Shown here: piece by piece, positions 47,919 through 59,118 of the stretch
Position numbering within the stretch: the stretch's first letter is position 1
How the letters are laid out: every line of letters starts with the position of its first letter
NCBI GenBank assembly: GCA_030272585.1
Contig: BSYQ01000005.1
Span: 4,495,501 to 4,559,500 of the forward strand
Origin: Bryopsis sp. KO-2023
Lineage: Eukaryota; Chlorophyta; Ulvophyceae; Bryopsidales; Bryopsidaceae
Length of the DNA: 64,000 nt
Direction of reading: 5' to 3'
Made by a program: the position numbers and the translations under genes
The notes under the pieces: generated by a model
The model's input: only the letters and a program-made list of their open reading frames with translations
Told to the model about the DNA's origin: nothing
Database searches by the model: none

Positions 47919-48130
47919 TGTAGTCGGGTTACTGATTATCGGGCTAATAGAGCCACGAGGTTGACTTTCTCGGTGTCCGACATAGAGTTAGGATAAAGGG
48001 CACTATTGGGATTGTATCGAGGACCGTGTTTTTGACCTGTGTAAGACATTGACGCTCGATAGAGCTTGTGACTCCGACCACTCCTCCCACACGACTTGAC
48101 TCCCTCTCATAAACAACGTGACCCTCTACA
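47919..48130 (+). repeat. 3' LTR of chromovirus
   Basis: A 212-bp copy of the 5' LTR, followed directly by the GAACA target duplication. Confidence 0.95.
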
Positions 48131-48480
48131 GAACAACAAAAAAAACCCACCCAAAAGAAAGCTCCCTGGACAAAGAAAATCCCACCGTTCCAAAGAAAAA
48201 ATGCTTAAGCTAAAAGAGATTGCCGACGTTTATACATTGAAAACAAAATAGAAGTCAAAAGCCTACTAGAGATCTTGGAAAGAAGATGTTTCGGAGACTT
48301 TGGCAAGATCTTTCCAAGAGTATCACCAACCAACTAGAAAAAATAAAATAAAAAAATCCTACATTATGCAATATAGAAAAAATGTCAACATCCTATAAAA
48401 AACCAACTGTCCTCCTCCTTCCAAATTTCTTCCCAACTGTTTCCTAATCACACAAACACGCCGAATTTCATGCCCTCGAT

Positions 48481-49530
48481 TCAATGGTCTTGCCAACTTA
48501 CTTTCAAAACTGAAATCCCACCTGATGGGTCATTACACTGAGATACGCTAAATCCAAACTTTCCTAAATGCTCCTTCAATGTTCCCAACTGATTATTGCT
48601 GAGCAACAAGAAAGTTACACCATGGACTTTGCAACGTCCATTTTCCATTTTAGGAGGGCGACTAATGTATCCATTGTAAGGGATAGGAGGGGAAGACATG
48701 CTCCGTGCCCTCTCTTCAATAGACTGATAGGACGCATTATTGTGACCCAAATATAATGCATTGAGGGTTCCTGGCTTATCCTTATCCAAAACAACACAAA
48801 ACCCAACGTACTGTACGAAACAAAGACTCCCCTCTACAGCACGCAGATCAGCCAGTATCTTATCCCCCAAATCCTTCAGTGCCTTTTTTTCCCGTCTGAA
48901 CAACAATTCCCCATGGATAGATGGCAACAGTTGGTCTGGAGCGGGCAACTGGTAAAAGTTCAGTTCATCCTCCATGTCAGCCAGCCCCCAGTCTGAAGGA
49001 ATGCTCTGAGCAATCTTCATTGCAGATCCCCTGGATGGCAAACAATATCTGTCAGTTGGGTACCCTGTTCAGCGGAGGCCACAAACCCATCAAAAGGTGC
49101 ACCTTGGCCATTTTGTCACTGTGGCTGAAAAATGTTTCAAATCTGAAAATGCATGGATGAGTGTTGCTGGGCTGATCTTCCATGCTAGAAGTCTTGAAGA
49201 GCACGACCAGTTGTCTGCCTTTTGCTGTGGAGTATGCTAATGAGCAGCAAACTTCTGTGACAGGCTCGAGGGTGGAATTGCCTCAGCCAAGTAAACCTGT
49301 TTGCACCTGTAAATCTCCATAATCCACCCAAATCCAGCCGCACTGCGATCTATGTGAATCTCTTTCCCTGTTCCAACGGCATCATGGCAATCTCTGCACA
49401 TCGCTGGCAAAATCGACTCTGGATATCGCTGGAGCGTCTGCAACGTGGTCGAAAACCTTTGCCCTCCAACATCAAACACCACCACGTCCGCCATGATCCC
49501 CTCCTTCGTCTCTTTCTTGACCTCCGCCAT
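48481..49530 (-). CDS. BTB/POZ T1-type (KCTD-like) domain protein, two exons
   Basis: Exon 49253-49530 joins 48481-49030 in phase, giving 828 nt and 275 residues. The first exon is a tetramerisation-type BTB domain: VVFDVGGQRFSTTLQTLQRY, ESILPAMCRD, EIHIDRSAAGFGWIMEIYRC and YLAEAIP. The second completes it (SDWGLADMEDELNFYQL, as in KCTD proteins). It adds a C-terminal domain I do not recognise (CFVQYVGFCVVLDKD, VHGVTFLLLSNNQLG, LGKFGFSVSQC). Such proteins often act as substrate adaptors for cullin-3 ubiquitin ligases; that is inferred. The donor (AA/GTTTGC) is weak, so the junction is less certain than the domain. It lies 350 bp from the chromovirus, which probably landed in its 3' flank. Confidence 0.72.
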
Positions 49531-52500
49531 TTACAATTCCCCACTTCTCTCCCAGCGATCAGTTCGGACTCCGTTCTAAATATAAATAGCAGAAACGGAG
49601 GCACGTGGAAATCCTGCGTGTCGTTTCAATTTACCTCATGTCGGCTGATACCGTTGCTGACGAACACCTCCTTTGGCTGGAGACTGGCTGCCATGGCAGT
49701 TGATACATCTTCCCCCTGTTGAGAAATGGATCGAATTAGTCGATTTCGTGTGGCGTTTCGCATGCTTGACACAAACTGGGGGAAGCATGTAACGGAAGTT
49801 TATGATATCTATGCTCGAAGTCCTGGGGCTCCGCCAATTGCCTTGCGAGGGTCTGACGGGATGGGGGCACTACGATGGATGTTTGCGGTTCTAGCCACCC
49901 TGTGCTGCTCCCTGCCAAATATTTCTGGAGAAGGCTGTGCCTCTCATTGTGATGGCCACCACCTCCACAGATCTGATGACTACCGAGGAGCCCCTAATTT
50001 TCAGCGGCGCCGCCACTATCACGGTGGGTGCTTCCTCTGCGGCACCCGATCGTTGGCGGCTCATGTACGAAACGTAGAAGAAGCCGCTCGCTTGCGGTCC
50101 ATTGGGGCCGGACGGAAGAACAGCGTCCGGTGTAGCTTTGACGTGGTGGTGTTTTCCAGATCGGCCATTGCGCTGGGCAACGATTTTTGAGAAAATGATC
50201 TCCTCTCCTTCACCACCACAAAAACCATGTTGTATTGTAGTCGAAGATCCTTCATCTTTTTCTCCTTCCCTTAAAAACGATTCCTCCCTCTCGAATTGCC
50301 ATCTCGAAAAATTGCCAAAATGAAGAAACGATCATGGAGAAACGATTTTGCAGGAAACAGAGGATGGCCAAAAACGATTCAGAACTGATTGTTTCACTGA
50401 GGCGTTGAAGCTTTTCCCTACTGAGGGACACAAACATGCTTGTATATATATATTTAGGTACATTCCCACAGCTCCCATCTGTACACGCAACTGTTACAAA
50501 TTGAATGGAAAGGGCCAAAAAAAAGAAAAAAAAAAGATTCTCATGCGCATTCTGCACCTATTGACTGCCTTTTGCTCCCCCCCCCCAAAAAAAAGAAAAA
50601 AAAAAAAGAAAAAAAAAACTCCTTTTCTTCCTAAATTAAACCCACACACTGACTCTGCAGCTTCTTGTCAGGCAGCCAACGCCTGCTGACATAATCGCCC
50701 CCCTAGTCCACACTTGGAATTCTCCTATCCCCAGCACTAACAACCATTAAATGACAACGAATTCCAAAACAGCCAAAGTAAAAGAGCTGAAGGCAAGCCC
50801 CCTTTTTTTGCTACGCATATAGACAAACACATATATATCCCACCCCCCCTTTTTCCCCCTTCCTGCCAAACACATGCACTGTTGATATCTAAAAACCCAT
50901 CCCATGAAATTGAACACCCCAAAGTCTTAAAACCAGAAGGCCCCCCTTACTTATGTTTGCCCCCCCAGCGAAATCTTATATATATATATATAATTGCAAG
51001 AATTGGCCATTTCTCATTCTTTCTTTCAATTGGCGTTTTTTTTTCTTCTTTCTTGCTTCTTTTTTCTTTTGAAGTCGATCGTATACTCCGAGGCATTTTT
51101 CTCCTTTTTTTTTTTCTTAACCGACCATTTAACTGATCGCAAAATGAAAAAACAATGGGCAAGCAACCCCTTCCCCCCCCCCCCCTCCTGGCTCCCCAAC
51201 ACTGTATTAAACAGAAAACTTGAAAAAGGGAAAAGAAAAAAGATGAAAGCACAAATGAAAAGTATACTGCTTCAAAGACCAGATTTGGACTCTTCTTTTC
51301 CCTGCAGGTTGGATAATATGCGATATTACAAGTGTGTTGTCGAAGGAAAAAAATAATACTAAACACTGTGGTGATTTGGGGTTCTCAATTTCAACCCTCC
51401 GGACGATTCCAACCCGTCTTTTAGCCCCGCCCCCTTCTTTTTTTTGATCAAAAATGAAAAGAAGAAAACCAACCGGGGATCAACCCGTCTTCACTAAACC
51501 TATCCAAAAAAGGAAAAAAAAAACCCTAAAAAAACCGAGCGATTTCCCCCGCACAGCCCCCCGCCCAATCTTGCCTTACCCCACAACACCAAACCAAGCT
51601 TTTTTTTCTTTCTCGTCTCGACAGAAATTCAATTCAGCGCCCCCCCCCCCAAAAAAAAAACAAAAAAGGAAAACAAGCCTATTAGAATTTTCTTTCCTTT
51701 TGGCCCCACTTTCTGAAAAAAGAGAGAGTTGAAAACTTACTTTGATTTCGCTTTTTCTTCCTACCCAAATACAATGTGATCACCTCTTGGTTGACCCCCT
51801 GTCTTTTTTTTAATAGAACCAGAAACTAATCTTGCATGAATCGGGATAATCTAATAGCTTAGTCATAGCTTAGTCATACACCCTTCCCCACCAATCATGC
51901 CTTCGACGAATTTTCTCGTCGAAATGAAAAAACATAATAAAGGAAATACAGTGGGGAATACTGATCAGACCATAAAGGCTCTATTTTTCCTTTTTTCCCC
52001 CTTTCTCTTCTTTGTCTTGGTTTAAAAAAAAAAAAAGAAATTCGTAGGTAAAAAAACAGAAATACCTTTTGAGTGGATCACCCCATACCAAACCCCCAAA
52101 CCCATTGAAAATACGAAAATATTTTTCATTGAAATAATGTGTGTTTCTTTTAAATTGGATTCCTTTGCGGAAAAAGAAAAAGAAGAAAAAAGTGTGTCAG
52201 AAAAAGCAAACCCGTTTTTCCTCCCCGTCACGAAAAAGCATGTGGTGGATTAAAAAAAAAAAAAACGAAAAACAAAAGAGTGTATCAAATGTTTCAAAGC
52301 CAAGGGGCCCCCCCAGCCGCCGCTTCTTTTTTTTGCAAAAAAAAAAAGCAGATTTCCATAAAAAAAAAAAAAAAAAACAACTAGAAGAGAACCGACACGG
52401 AAGCGTATGAAGGAAGGTTTTATTTTTTTTCCTTTTTAAGCAAAGCGAAATATTTCTTGCAAACATGAATGATGAAAAAATGGTTTCACTTCCAGTTATT

Positions 52501-53540
52501 TTCAATCTAACTTTTTTTTTTCTGTTGAATTTCTTTTTTTTTTTCCTTTCTTTTTTTTGGCTACAGACCCAGCCTCTCCCTGGGAAGAAGAGAAAAGTCA
52601 TCATTGGCAAAAATTAGATGACCCCTCTAACCCTCCGCCCCTCCCCCCTCAAACTCAAACTTAAACCCCCAACCTGAAAGCGGCTCCTTTTCACTTCTTT
52701 CACATCATATTTTCCCCCACACAAAATATACACAGAAAAACTTCTTTTGTATTAAATTCTTTTGTATTAAATTCTCACCACCTGTCTGTCTGAATTGCCC
52801 AACTCACCCTGTCTAGCGTCTCCCTTTCTTGACATCAATCAGTAACACTATCTGTAATAGCAATTCTTTATTTTTCCCCCCTCCCTTTTCCCCTTTCCTT
52901 CGTACTCCAGATGGGTGCCCTCTAATATCAGCCAAAACGAGCAAAAACATAATTCACAACGGGGCCATTCTTTCTGTTCTTTGTAGTCACCCCCTCGCGT
53001 TAATATTTTTGCCCCTTTTCTTCCACATAATTTTGTTCAAAATAAGGATAGCTAGATAAAAAGGGTAGCAACCTTCCTCCCCTCCCCCAAAAAAACCCCT
53101 TGGTACCTCCACATACATCATTTATCGATCCGATTTTCTAAGAAAAAACGAGAAAAAAAGGATGGGTGTTTTCACTTTCCTCCATCACCCCACCCACCCC
53201 CTTCCTGCCCGGCGTTGCTTTCAGTTCTTTAACCTCCTTCTTCTTCTTCTTTTTTTTTTCGCCCCCATACCTCACACTTTTCCTGTTTCCTACACCTCAC
53301 ACTTTTGAATCACATTTTTTTGTTGGTTCCTATTCTTTCTTTTCACCACCTAACAAAAAAAAAAAAATCCTCCCTCCTACCACCTGTTTCGTTTTTTTTT
53401 CCTTAACCTCAACGCAACCACCTCCTTCGACCAAACTCACCCTTCCACAAAAAATATTTACTCACACACGAAATGTATATATATATATCAATACATACAT
53501 CGCCGCCTCCTCCCCCAAACCAGTTTCCCCTCATTACTAA
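49531..53540. other. Long, mostly low-complexity intergenic region
   Basis: From about 50.3 to 53.5 kb the sequence is packed with poly-A, poly-T and poly-C runs and AT dinucleotide strings, with no credible gene. A better-composed stretch lies at 49.7-50.25 kb, with open frames on several strands (including a 154-codon plus-strand frame from 49726). None shows a recognised domain. Its first 75 bp resembles the TRIM LTR. Confidence 0.5.
49730..49805 (+). repeat. Degenerate fragment resembling the TRIM LTR
   Basis: GATCGAATTAGT, then TGGCGTTTCGC, then TGACA-AAACT-GGGGAA and a TGATA end occur in the same order and spacing as near the start of the TRIM LTR at 25792-25870. By eye about two thirds or more of positions agree. 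It may be an old solo-LTR relic of the same family. Confidence 0.5.
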
Positions 53541-56500
53541 TCAACCCGTGTGCACTTGTTCCCCTATGTCAGACTGGTTTTGCAGCAACATGATTTTCTC
53601 TTTTAGTTGTAGAATTTCTTCGTTTTTTTCTTGCAGCTGTATTTCTAGCCCTTGGACAATATCCCCCACGCTCCTTCTTCGAAGTTCTGTTATGGGGACT
53701 GCTGAGGGGCAACTGGACCCTGGGGACGATATTGGCAGTGAATTCTGTCGACTGAAAGGAGAGCTCAAGGCCTGTGATTGAAAAAAACACCCGACTCAGT
53801 GCGCAGCCCATGATAATACTCCTGAAAGGTTTGCTGTTCGTTTTGCTGAAGGCCGCTGAATTTATCGGACAGCTGGATGATACTCCCCATCTGTTCATTT
53901 CCTTTTTCCAAAACTTCACCAGCAAATGATTTGCAAGGACACCAAAAGTTTGTGTTGATGTTGACTCAGGTTCGAATCCTGACTTGTGCAACTTTCGTCC
54001 ATATGTTCTGCTTAGGGCGATGGAATTGTCAATGAGGAAACAGAGAAGGGGCATATAGGCGAAAAAAAAGCACCCTGCCCAGTGGCAGGCCCTCATGGTT
54101 GAAAACAAAGCTACACCATGCAGCCGATTCCGGGGTCAACTTTGAAATTAGAAGAAGCCGCCTGGTCGCTAGAGGACTCTTCCAGGTTTTTTAAATTTCT
54201 TTTCATAATTTAAAAAGAATACTAAAAAGTAAAATCTATTTTAATTTTTGATTTTTTTCCAAATTCAGTGAAGCTCACCTCATCCAGGTCATCTCTGGAC
54301 CCTTTCTGAGAACCCCCTTGGGACATGTCCGACTCCAAATCCAGCTCCTCAATCGCCTCCAGCTCAATGGCCTCATCCTGAATCACCTCCAAAACTCGCG
54401 CATCGTTGCTGAACTCAGAAGAGTCCAGGGACCGGGCCCGCTGCTTTCCCCCCAATCGCATGTTGATGGGCCCCGGCCTTGCCCGCCTGGCCATTCGAAT
54501 CACGTGTGCTGAGATGGAGTGTCGGGGTGGGGGAAGGGGTGGGGCTCTGCCGGAGGGCAGGGACCGAACAAAGGAGCCTGAGGAGCCGGATAGGAGCTCG
54601 AGGCAAGGCATGGGGACCACCATGCATGGACATGGGCATCTGTAAGGCAAAGATTGAAGAGCTGGGATCCCTGGAATGTCCGAAAAGTCAGTCAATGAGT
54701 TAGGGAAAAGTTTTTCGATCGAAAGATATATGTGAGGAAAGAAGAGATTTGGCAACGTTAATGGGGAAAAAAAAGGGGGAGACAAAAATGGGAAACAAAA
54801 AAAAATTAGAGAGAGGGAGAGAGAACAAAACGCCGTGCTGAAAATAGTTGGAGAAACAATGTGTGCCTGTAATGAATGCTCTGAGAAAATAATAAACTGG
54901 ACATCTACAATAGTCTATTTAAAAAAATAATATATATGTTTTTTCTGACAGGAGTCATGAATGGCTACGTTTCATTCAACACAACTCAATGCAGAAAAGA
55001 TGGGAACCAAAGGGTCGATTTTGTTTTGATCACTGGGGCTGACCTGATGGCAATGGCCTCCGAATCCTTTTTTCGTCGCTTCGCATGAATACTACTAGGT
55101 CTATTCCCTTCGATTCGATGGTGTTGCACAACACCCTCAAACCCCCCTTAAAAAAAAAAAAAAAGCGATAAGTTCATTGAACTGTATAATCTGTTGCAGT
55201 GGAGAGTCGGTGTGAGGAGGGTTTCATTCTCCTTTCAAAAATCTTTTTTTCCAGTGCATTATTGAAAAAATATTTTTGGCATTGAAGGCGAAAGATGAAT
55301 CGTGGTCCACATATTTTTCATATTTTTAATTTTTGAGCACCTCCTTTTTTGGGGGGAAGAGAGAAAAAAACAAGGATTTTGTTTTGGAAAACATAATCAA
55401 GAAAATCAAAGAAAACCATCTCCACAACCATTCTAGGTATTAACTCCCCCCCCCCAAAATAAAAAAATTGAAAGCATTTTTCCAAGAGTTCCATTCTGAT
55501 AATTGGAATTGAATTTACCAGACACACCGCCTCATCACACACAAACACATTTTAAAAAAACATTTTTGATCCAAGAAAAACATCACCTACATTCAAAATT
55601 TCCACAGCCATCGCGACGTTGGCCCCCCTTAATTTATTCCGGCCGATTTCCCTGGCGCTGTCTTTCTCCAGAGCTTCCAGCTCGTCGCGATTTTGTCTGT
55701 TCAAAATATTTCGCGTGAGGCACCGCACCAACACCACCCTATCCCCAGCCAGGAGCACGTTTCTAGCAGCGTGCTGTACAAGATTCGCATCGTAGGGGCC
55801 GGCATTCAACACGATGGCCACTCTCCGGCGAAATTGCAATGATACGTTTGCTTCCTGCAGAATCGATTGCAAAGAACAACAAAGATCTATTCAAAAATCG
55901 AAAGTTTCGGTTTCGGTTTCTCCACAAACCCCCTCCTTCCCCCCCCCCCCCCCCCCAAAAAAAAAAAAACAGGAAAAGAAAACATATGAACTGAAGTGCA
56001 TTTGACAGATTTGCAAAAAAGATTGATGATCATATTTTCGTCAGGTCAAGTTTATTCTTTCTTCCTTTATTCTTTTTCTCTCTGTCTGGGGAAAAAAGCC
56101 CCCCTCGAAAAAAAAACAGGGGAATTTTCTTGCAAATTTTTCGAAACAACTCCTGTCCTTTCAGTACACCACTTTTTTCATTATCTATTTTTCTATTATT
56201 AAATTCCAACAGGAATCTAAATCCGTCCTTCTCGATATCGAAGTGCAAAATTTTTTACCAGGACGTCGGCCTGGCGCGCAGCTTGAATTCGAGTCTGCTC
56301 CCCCGCAGTGATCTAGCCATACCAAACAATTTATTTTATCATTCTATTATTTGCGAATAATTTCAAAGCATACTACACTCCGGTGCATACATCCTACTCA
56401 AAAGCCAGGCCTGATGATACACATTTTCCAGCTTCTTAAATTTTCTTTGCAACCAAATCACATTTTTCATCTGTTTTTACTTTTACTTTCAACCGAGATC

Positions 56501-57882
56501 CTGAGAAAAATACAACAAAAATGGAATTTTGAAATGGATTCCGCCGCTGCCATGATGTGTTTTTTGAGAATGAATCTGCTGCCATATGGATACATGGGAA
56601 CATATCTACCTTTCATTTAATTATTTAGTTTAGTTTAGTTCCATTCTATTTTTTCCCAGAAAAAGAATCTGAAAAAGATGGAAAACGCACCCTTGGGCTG
56701 ACGATTACGCATGCACATGATGCTTTCGAGACAATGTTGATGCTGGTGCTTCTACCGACGGTCCGTTTGACACGACCATGGCCCTTCGACCCTGTCATTT
56801 CATTTCATTTCATTTTTTGTTTCCCCCATAAGAAATCCAAAGCAAAAATCAAAAGTGGAACTGGAAAAACAAGCAAAGAAAAAAAATCCACAGTTGCACG
56901 ATCATAATGCGAAGAATCACCTCATTCTTTGTCCAGTTTCGTTCCGCTTTTTTATTTTTAATCTGTCTTTACCCTTCCCATGAAAAACGATATCATCAAA
57001 TGAACTGGGCTTTGAAGTTTTGTCTTAAAAACCCACCTAGAATCATTATGTTGATGCTTTTTTCCTCCGCAAACCTCAGCAAGGCTTGAACAGTGTCTCC
57101 CTAGAAAACCAAAAAAAAAAAAAAGAGAAAAGATCACTCATATATCAAAAACCCCGGCCCCCTTCTGTGTCTAGAATCCTTGCAGCAATCAGTAGCAAAA
57201 AAAATTATGTCTGTATATACAATGGGTTTAAGGACAGGCACACGTTTCCTTAGGTCCTGCTCTTCTCTGTGAAACTATATTGCTTCTTAAACCAAAAAAA
57301 AAAAGTGAAAAAACTCCGCATGAGAAGGGGTTTACTGTTCGACGCTCGACTAACCTCCACTTCCACTATGGTGTAGTGCAGTCCTTCCAGGACCGATTGG
57401 GCGTCGCCCAGCAGCGGGCCCCCCAAATCCCACCGAGTTGCGCTTGCGCTTCGCGAGCGATTAACGTGGACGATGTACAGATGGTCTTCACCAGGCTGGC
57501 GCAAATCCTGCGAGCAAGAAACAACCTCCTCCCTCAACCTCCACTCTCAAACACCAAGCGGATCGTTTCGGACAGCCCCCACGACGACCCCGTCGTTTCT
57601 CTTTTCCAATGCCTTCCACAGCAACCCCACGCACCGCTCCAACGAACAGAGAATCGAGCCCGATACGACGGGCAGGAAGCTGAAACTGTCGACGTCTTTC
57701 TGTTGCAAAAAACGTCTCTCCCTTTCGCTTGCGAAGCGAGGGGAAAAAAAGAGGATTTAAAATACTTCATGGTTTTCGGCACCGACCTGCAACAGTCGTT
57801 TTTTGGTCCACATCCATGCGTAGTGGTTTTCCTGAGAGCTCCACGTCTCCACACATAGCGCAAGCCGCCGCGCGAAACGCAT
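53541..57882 (-). CDS. Protein with two universal-stress-protein-like domains and coiled-coil tail, about eleven exons
   Basis: The assembly is partial. Clear minus-strand exons are 57787-57882, about 57555-57699, 57355-57507, 57037-57100, 55591-55854, 55044-55146 and 54279-54661; the last three join in phase. Domain 1 has PGEDHLYIVHVNRS and GDTVQALLRFAEEKSINIMI. Domain 2 has RRVAIVLNAGPYDANLVQHA, GDRVVLVRCL, SKGIDLVVFMRSD and YRCPCPCMVVPMPC, the beta/alpha pattern of USP domains. An acidic linker follows (VIQDEAIELEAIEELDLESD). The last exon (from about 53765 down) encodes a coiled coil (VQGLEIQLQEKNEEILQLKE) and a stop at 53541. Exons near 56250, 54117-54176 and 53780-53910 are uncertain in frame. 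USP proteins bind ATP or AMP and act in stress responses; the role here is unknown. Confidence 0.5.
53922..53990 (+). repeat. tRNA-like T-arm in an intron or exon of the USP gene
   Basis: TCAGGTTCGAATCCTGA at about 53967-53983 forms a perfect 5-bp T-stem with a 7-nt loop and a consensus B box on the plus strand, antisense to the host gene. A TTGCAAG string about 35 nt upstream can pair imperfectly with the CTTGTGCAA after the arm, but there is no room for a normal D-arm. A tRNA-derived repeat is likelier than a gene. Confidence 0.35.
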
Positions 57883-59118
57883 TTTCCTCGACGAGAGTGC
57901 AAGTTAGAATTATGTTTCTTGTTGAAACGGGATTCCCCGGATTTTTTTTTGGCGGTCGCCCCTGTTCGTCCCCTCTCTACAATTCCACCTCGGTTTCCGT
58001 AACTTCTCCTCGAAGTCTTGTCGGGCAGGTTTTCCTGCCCAGCGAGTCAAAACAAAATCCGTCTTTTTTTTCCTCTGCGTGCCGTCGCGATTGAATGCAA
58101 CCTTCGCTGTTTTGGTCAGCAACAAGGTGTTTTGTGTTTTTTTTTGTTCTCTCGACGTTTTGTGGGAAAGCGGAGGCTTTTTTCGTGCCAGGTATGCACG
58201 TCTCAACGGCTGCTTCCGCTTGGGCCCGCGCGTACGACAGTGCCTTCCACTCAGTGCCACCTGTCGGAAAATTTCATAAAAAGCGACAGAATCAGATTCC
58301 CTGACACATAAAAATTCGAATCACCCATAACTCGCAACTCGAGCCCAAATCAATTGCGTCAACGAGGTTGTTTGGATATTTCCCCAAAAAAAAGGAAAGG
58401 CTGAGGAAAGTTGCAGGAGACTCTTGAAGAAAAGAAGAAAAACATAAGTATGGGAATTCGGTTCAAATTTAGCCTTTTACCCCTCCTTGGGAAAATACCT
58501 GAGCAAACTGTGCGCTACGGGTTTCAAGGACCGGTTTCCGGTCAAAGCCACGAAACTTGAATCCTGCTTTGCTGTTTTGCATCGTGACTGACATGAGGGA
58601 AAGGAAAGAGGTGAGTAAGGAGTTGGTCACGTTCTTTGGGTGGGTGCAGGACTTTCAATAAAGCCTGGAAAGGGTTGGAAAAACTTGACAAAGGAGAGAA
58701 AACGACGCGCGGAACAGTTTTGGAATTGAGCGATCGCTGGTGAAGCTGTTGGACGAGCGTTCGGACCATCGCGCGTTTTGTGCCGGCGCGGTAGCACAGG
58801 GATCACGAACGAGGCTGTTCGAAGAATCGGTGGCGCAGGGAGTGGCAGTCGAAAAGGAAGCGTGAGAGGGGTGTCAGAGTGCGACTGCTTGGCAGTCGGA
58901 GGAGGTGAGCCAGGCCTCGCAAGAAGAAATCAAAACCCGACTGAAAGTGTGACCTTCTCCAGGAATTTTATTTAGTAAAGCTGGAGTTGAAAGTGTGAGC
59001 TCCTCCAGACCTTTAAGTAAAAGGGTCCAGTGGAGTGTATATGTGTGTGTGTGTGACTCCCCTAAAACAGGTAACAGTACTGAATGAGCAGCTTTTTCTT
59101 TGTTCCCCAGGAAAAAAT
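57883..59118. other. Divergent intergenic region
   Basis: It lies between the USP-like gene (-) and the zinc-finger-like gene (+) and should hold both promoters. A 65-codon plus-strand frame at 58778-58975, rich in Gly and Arg, and the acceptor-like CCCCAG at 59105-59110 hint at an upstream exon of the right-hand gene. This could not be settled. Confidence 0.4.

Larger units (their letters stand above)
35598..48130 (+). mobile_element. Ty3/gypsy chromovirus LTR retrotransposon, split by a hAT element
   Basis: The full element is bounded by 212-bp LTRs and a 5-bp target duplication GAACA (35593-35597 and 48131-48135). Both LTRs begin TGTAG and end CTACA and look identical by eye, indicating recent insertion. 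The primer-binding site TGGTTTCGGAGC (35811-35822) resembles the complement of initiator-Met tRNA. A purine tract (47903-47918) precedes the 3' LTR. Without the 5,980-bp hAT and one copy of its target duplication, the element would be about 6.5 kb. The domain order protease, RT, RNase H, integrase, chromodomain identifies a chromovirus. Confidence 0.95.

Noticed and set aside
50520..53540. Possible genes in the 3-kb homopolymer-rich stretch
   Set aside because: All frames are Lys/Phe/Pro-rich translations of A, T and C runs; splice-linked exons could not be found.
53967..53983. Functional tRNA gene
   Set aside because: Only a T-arm is convincing; there is no D-arm or proper acceptor stem at the right spacing.
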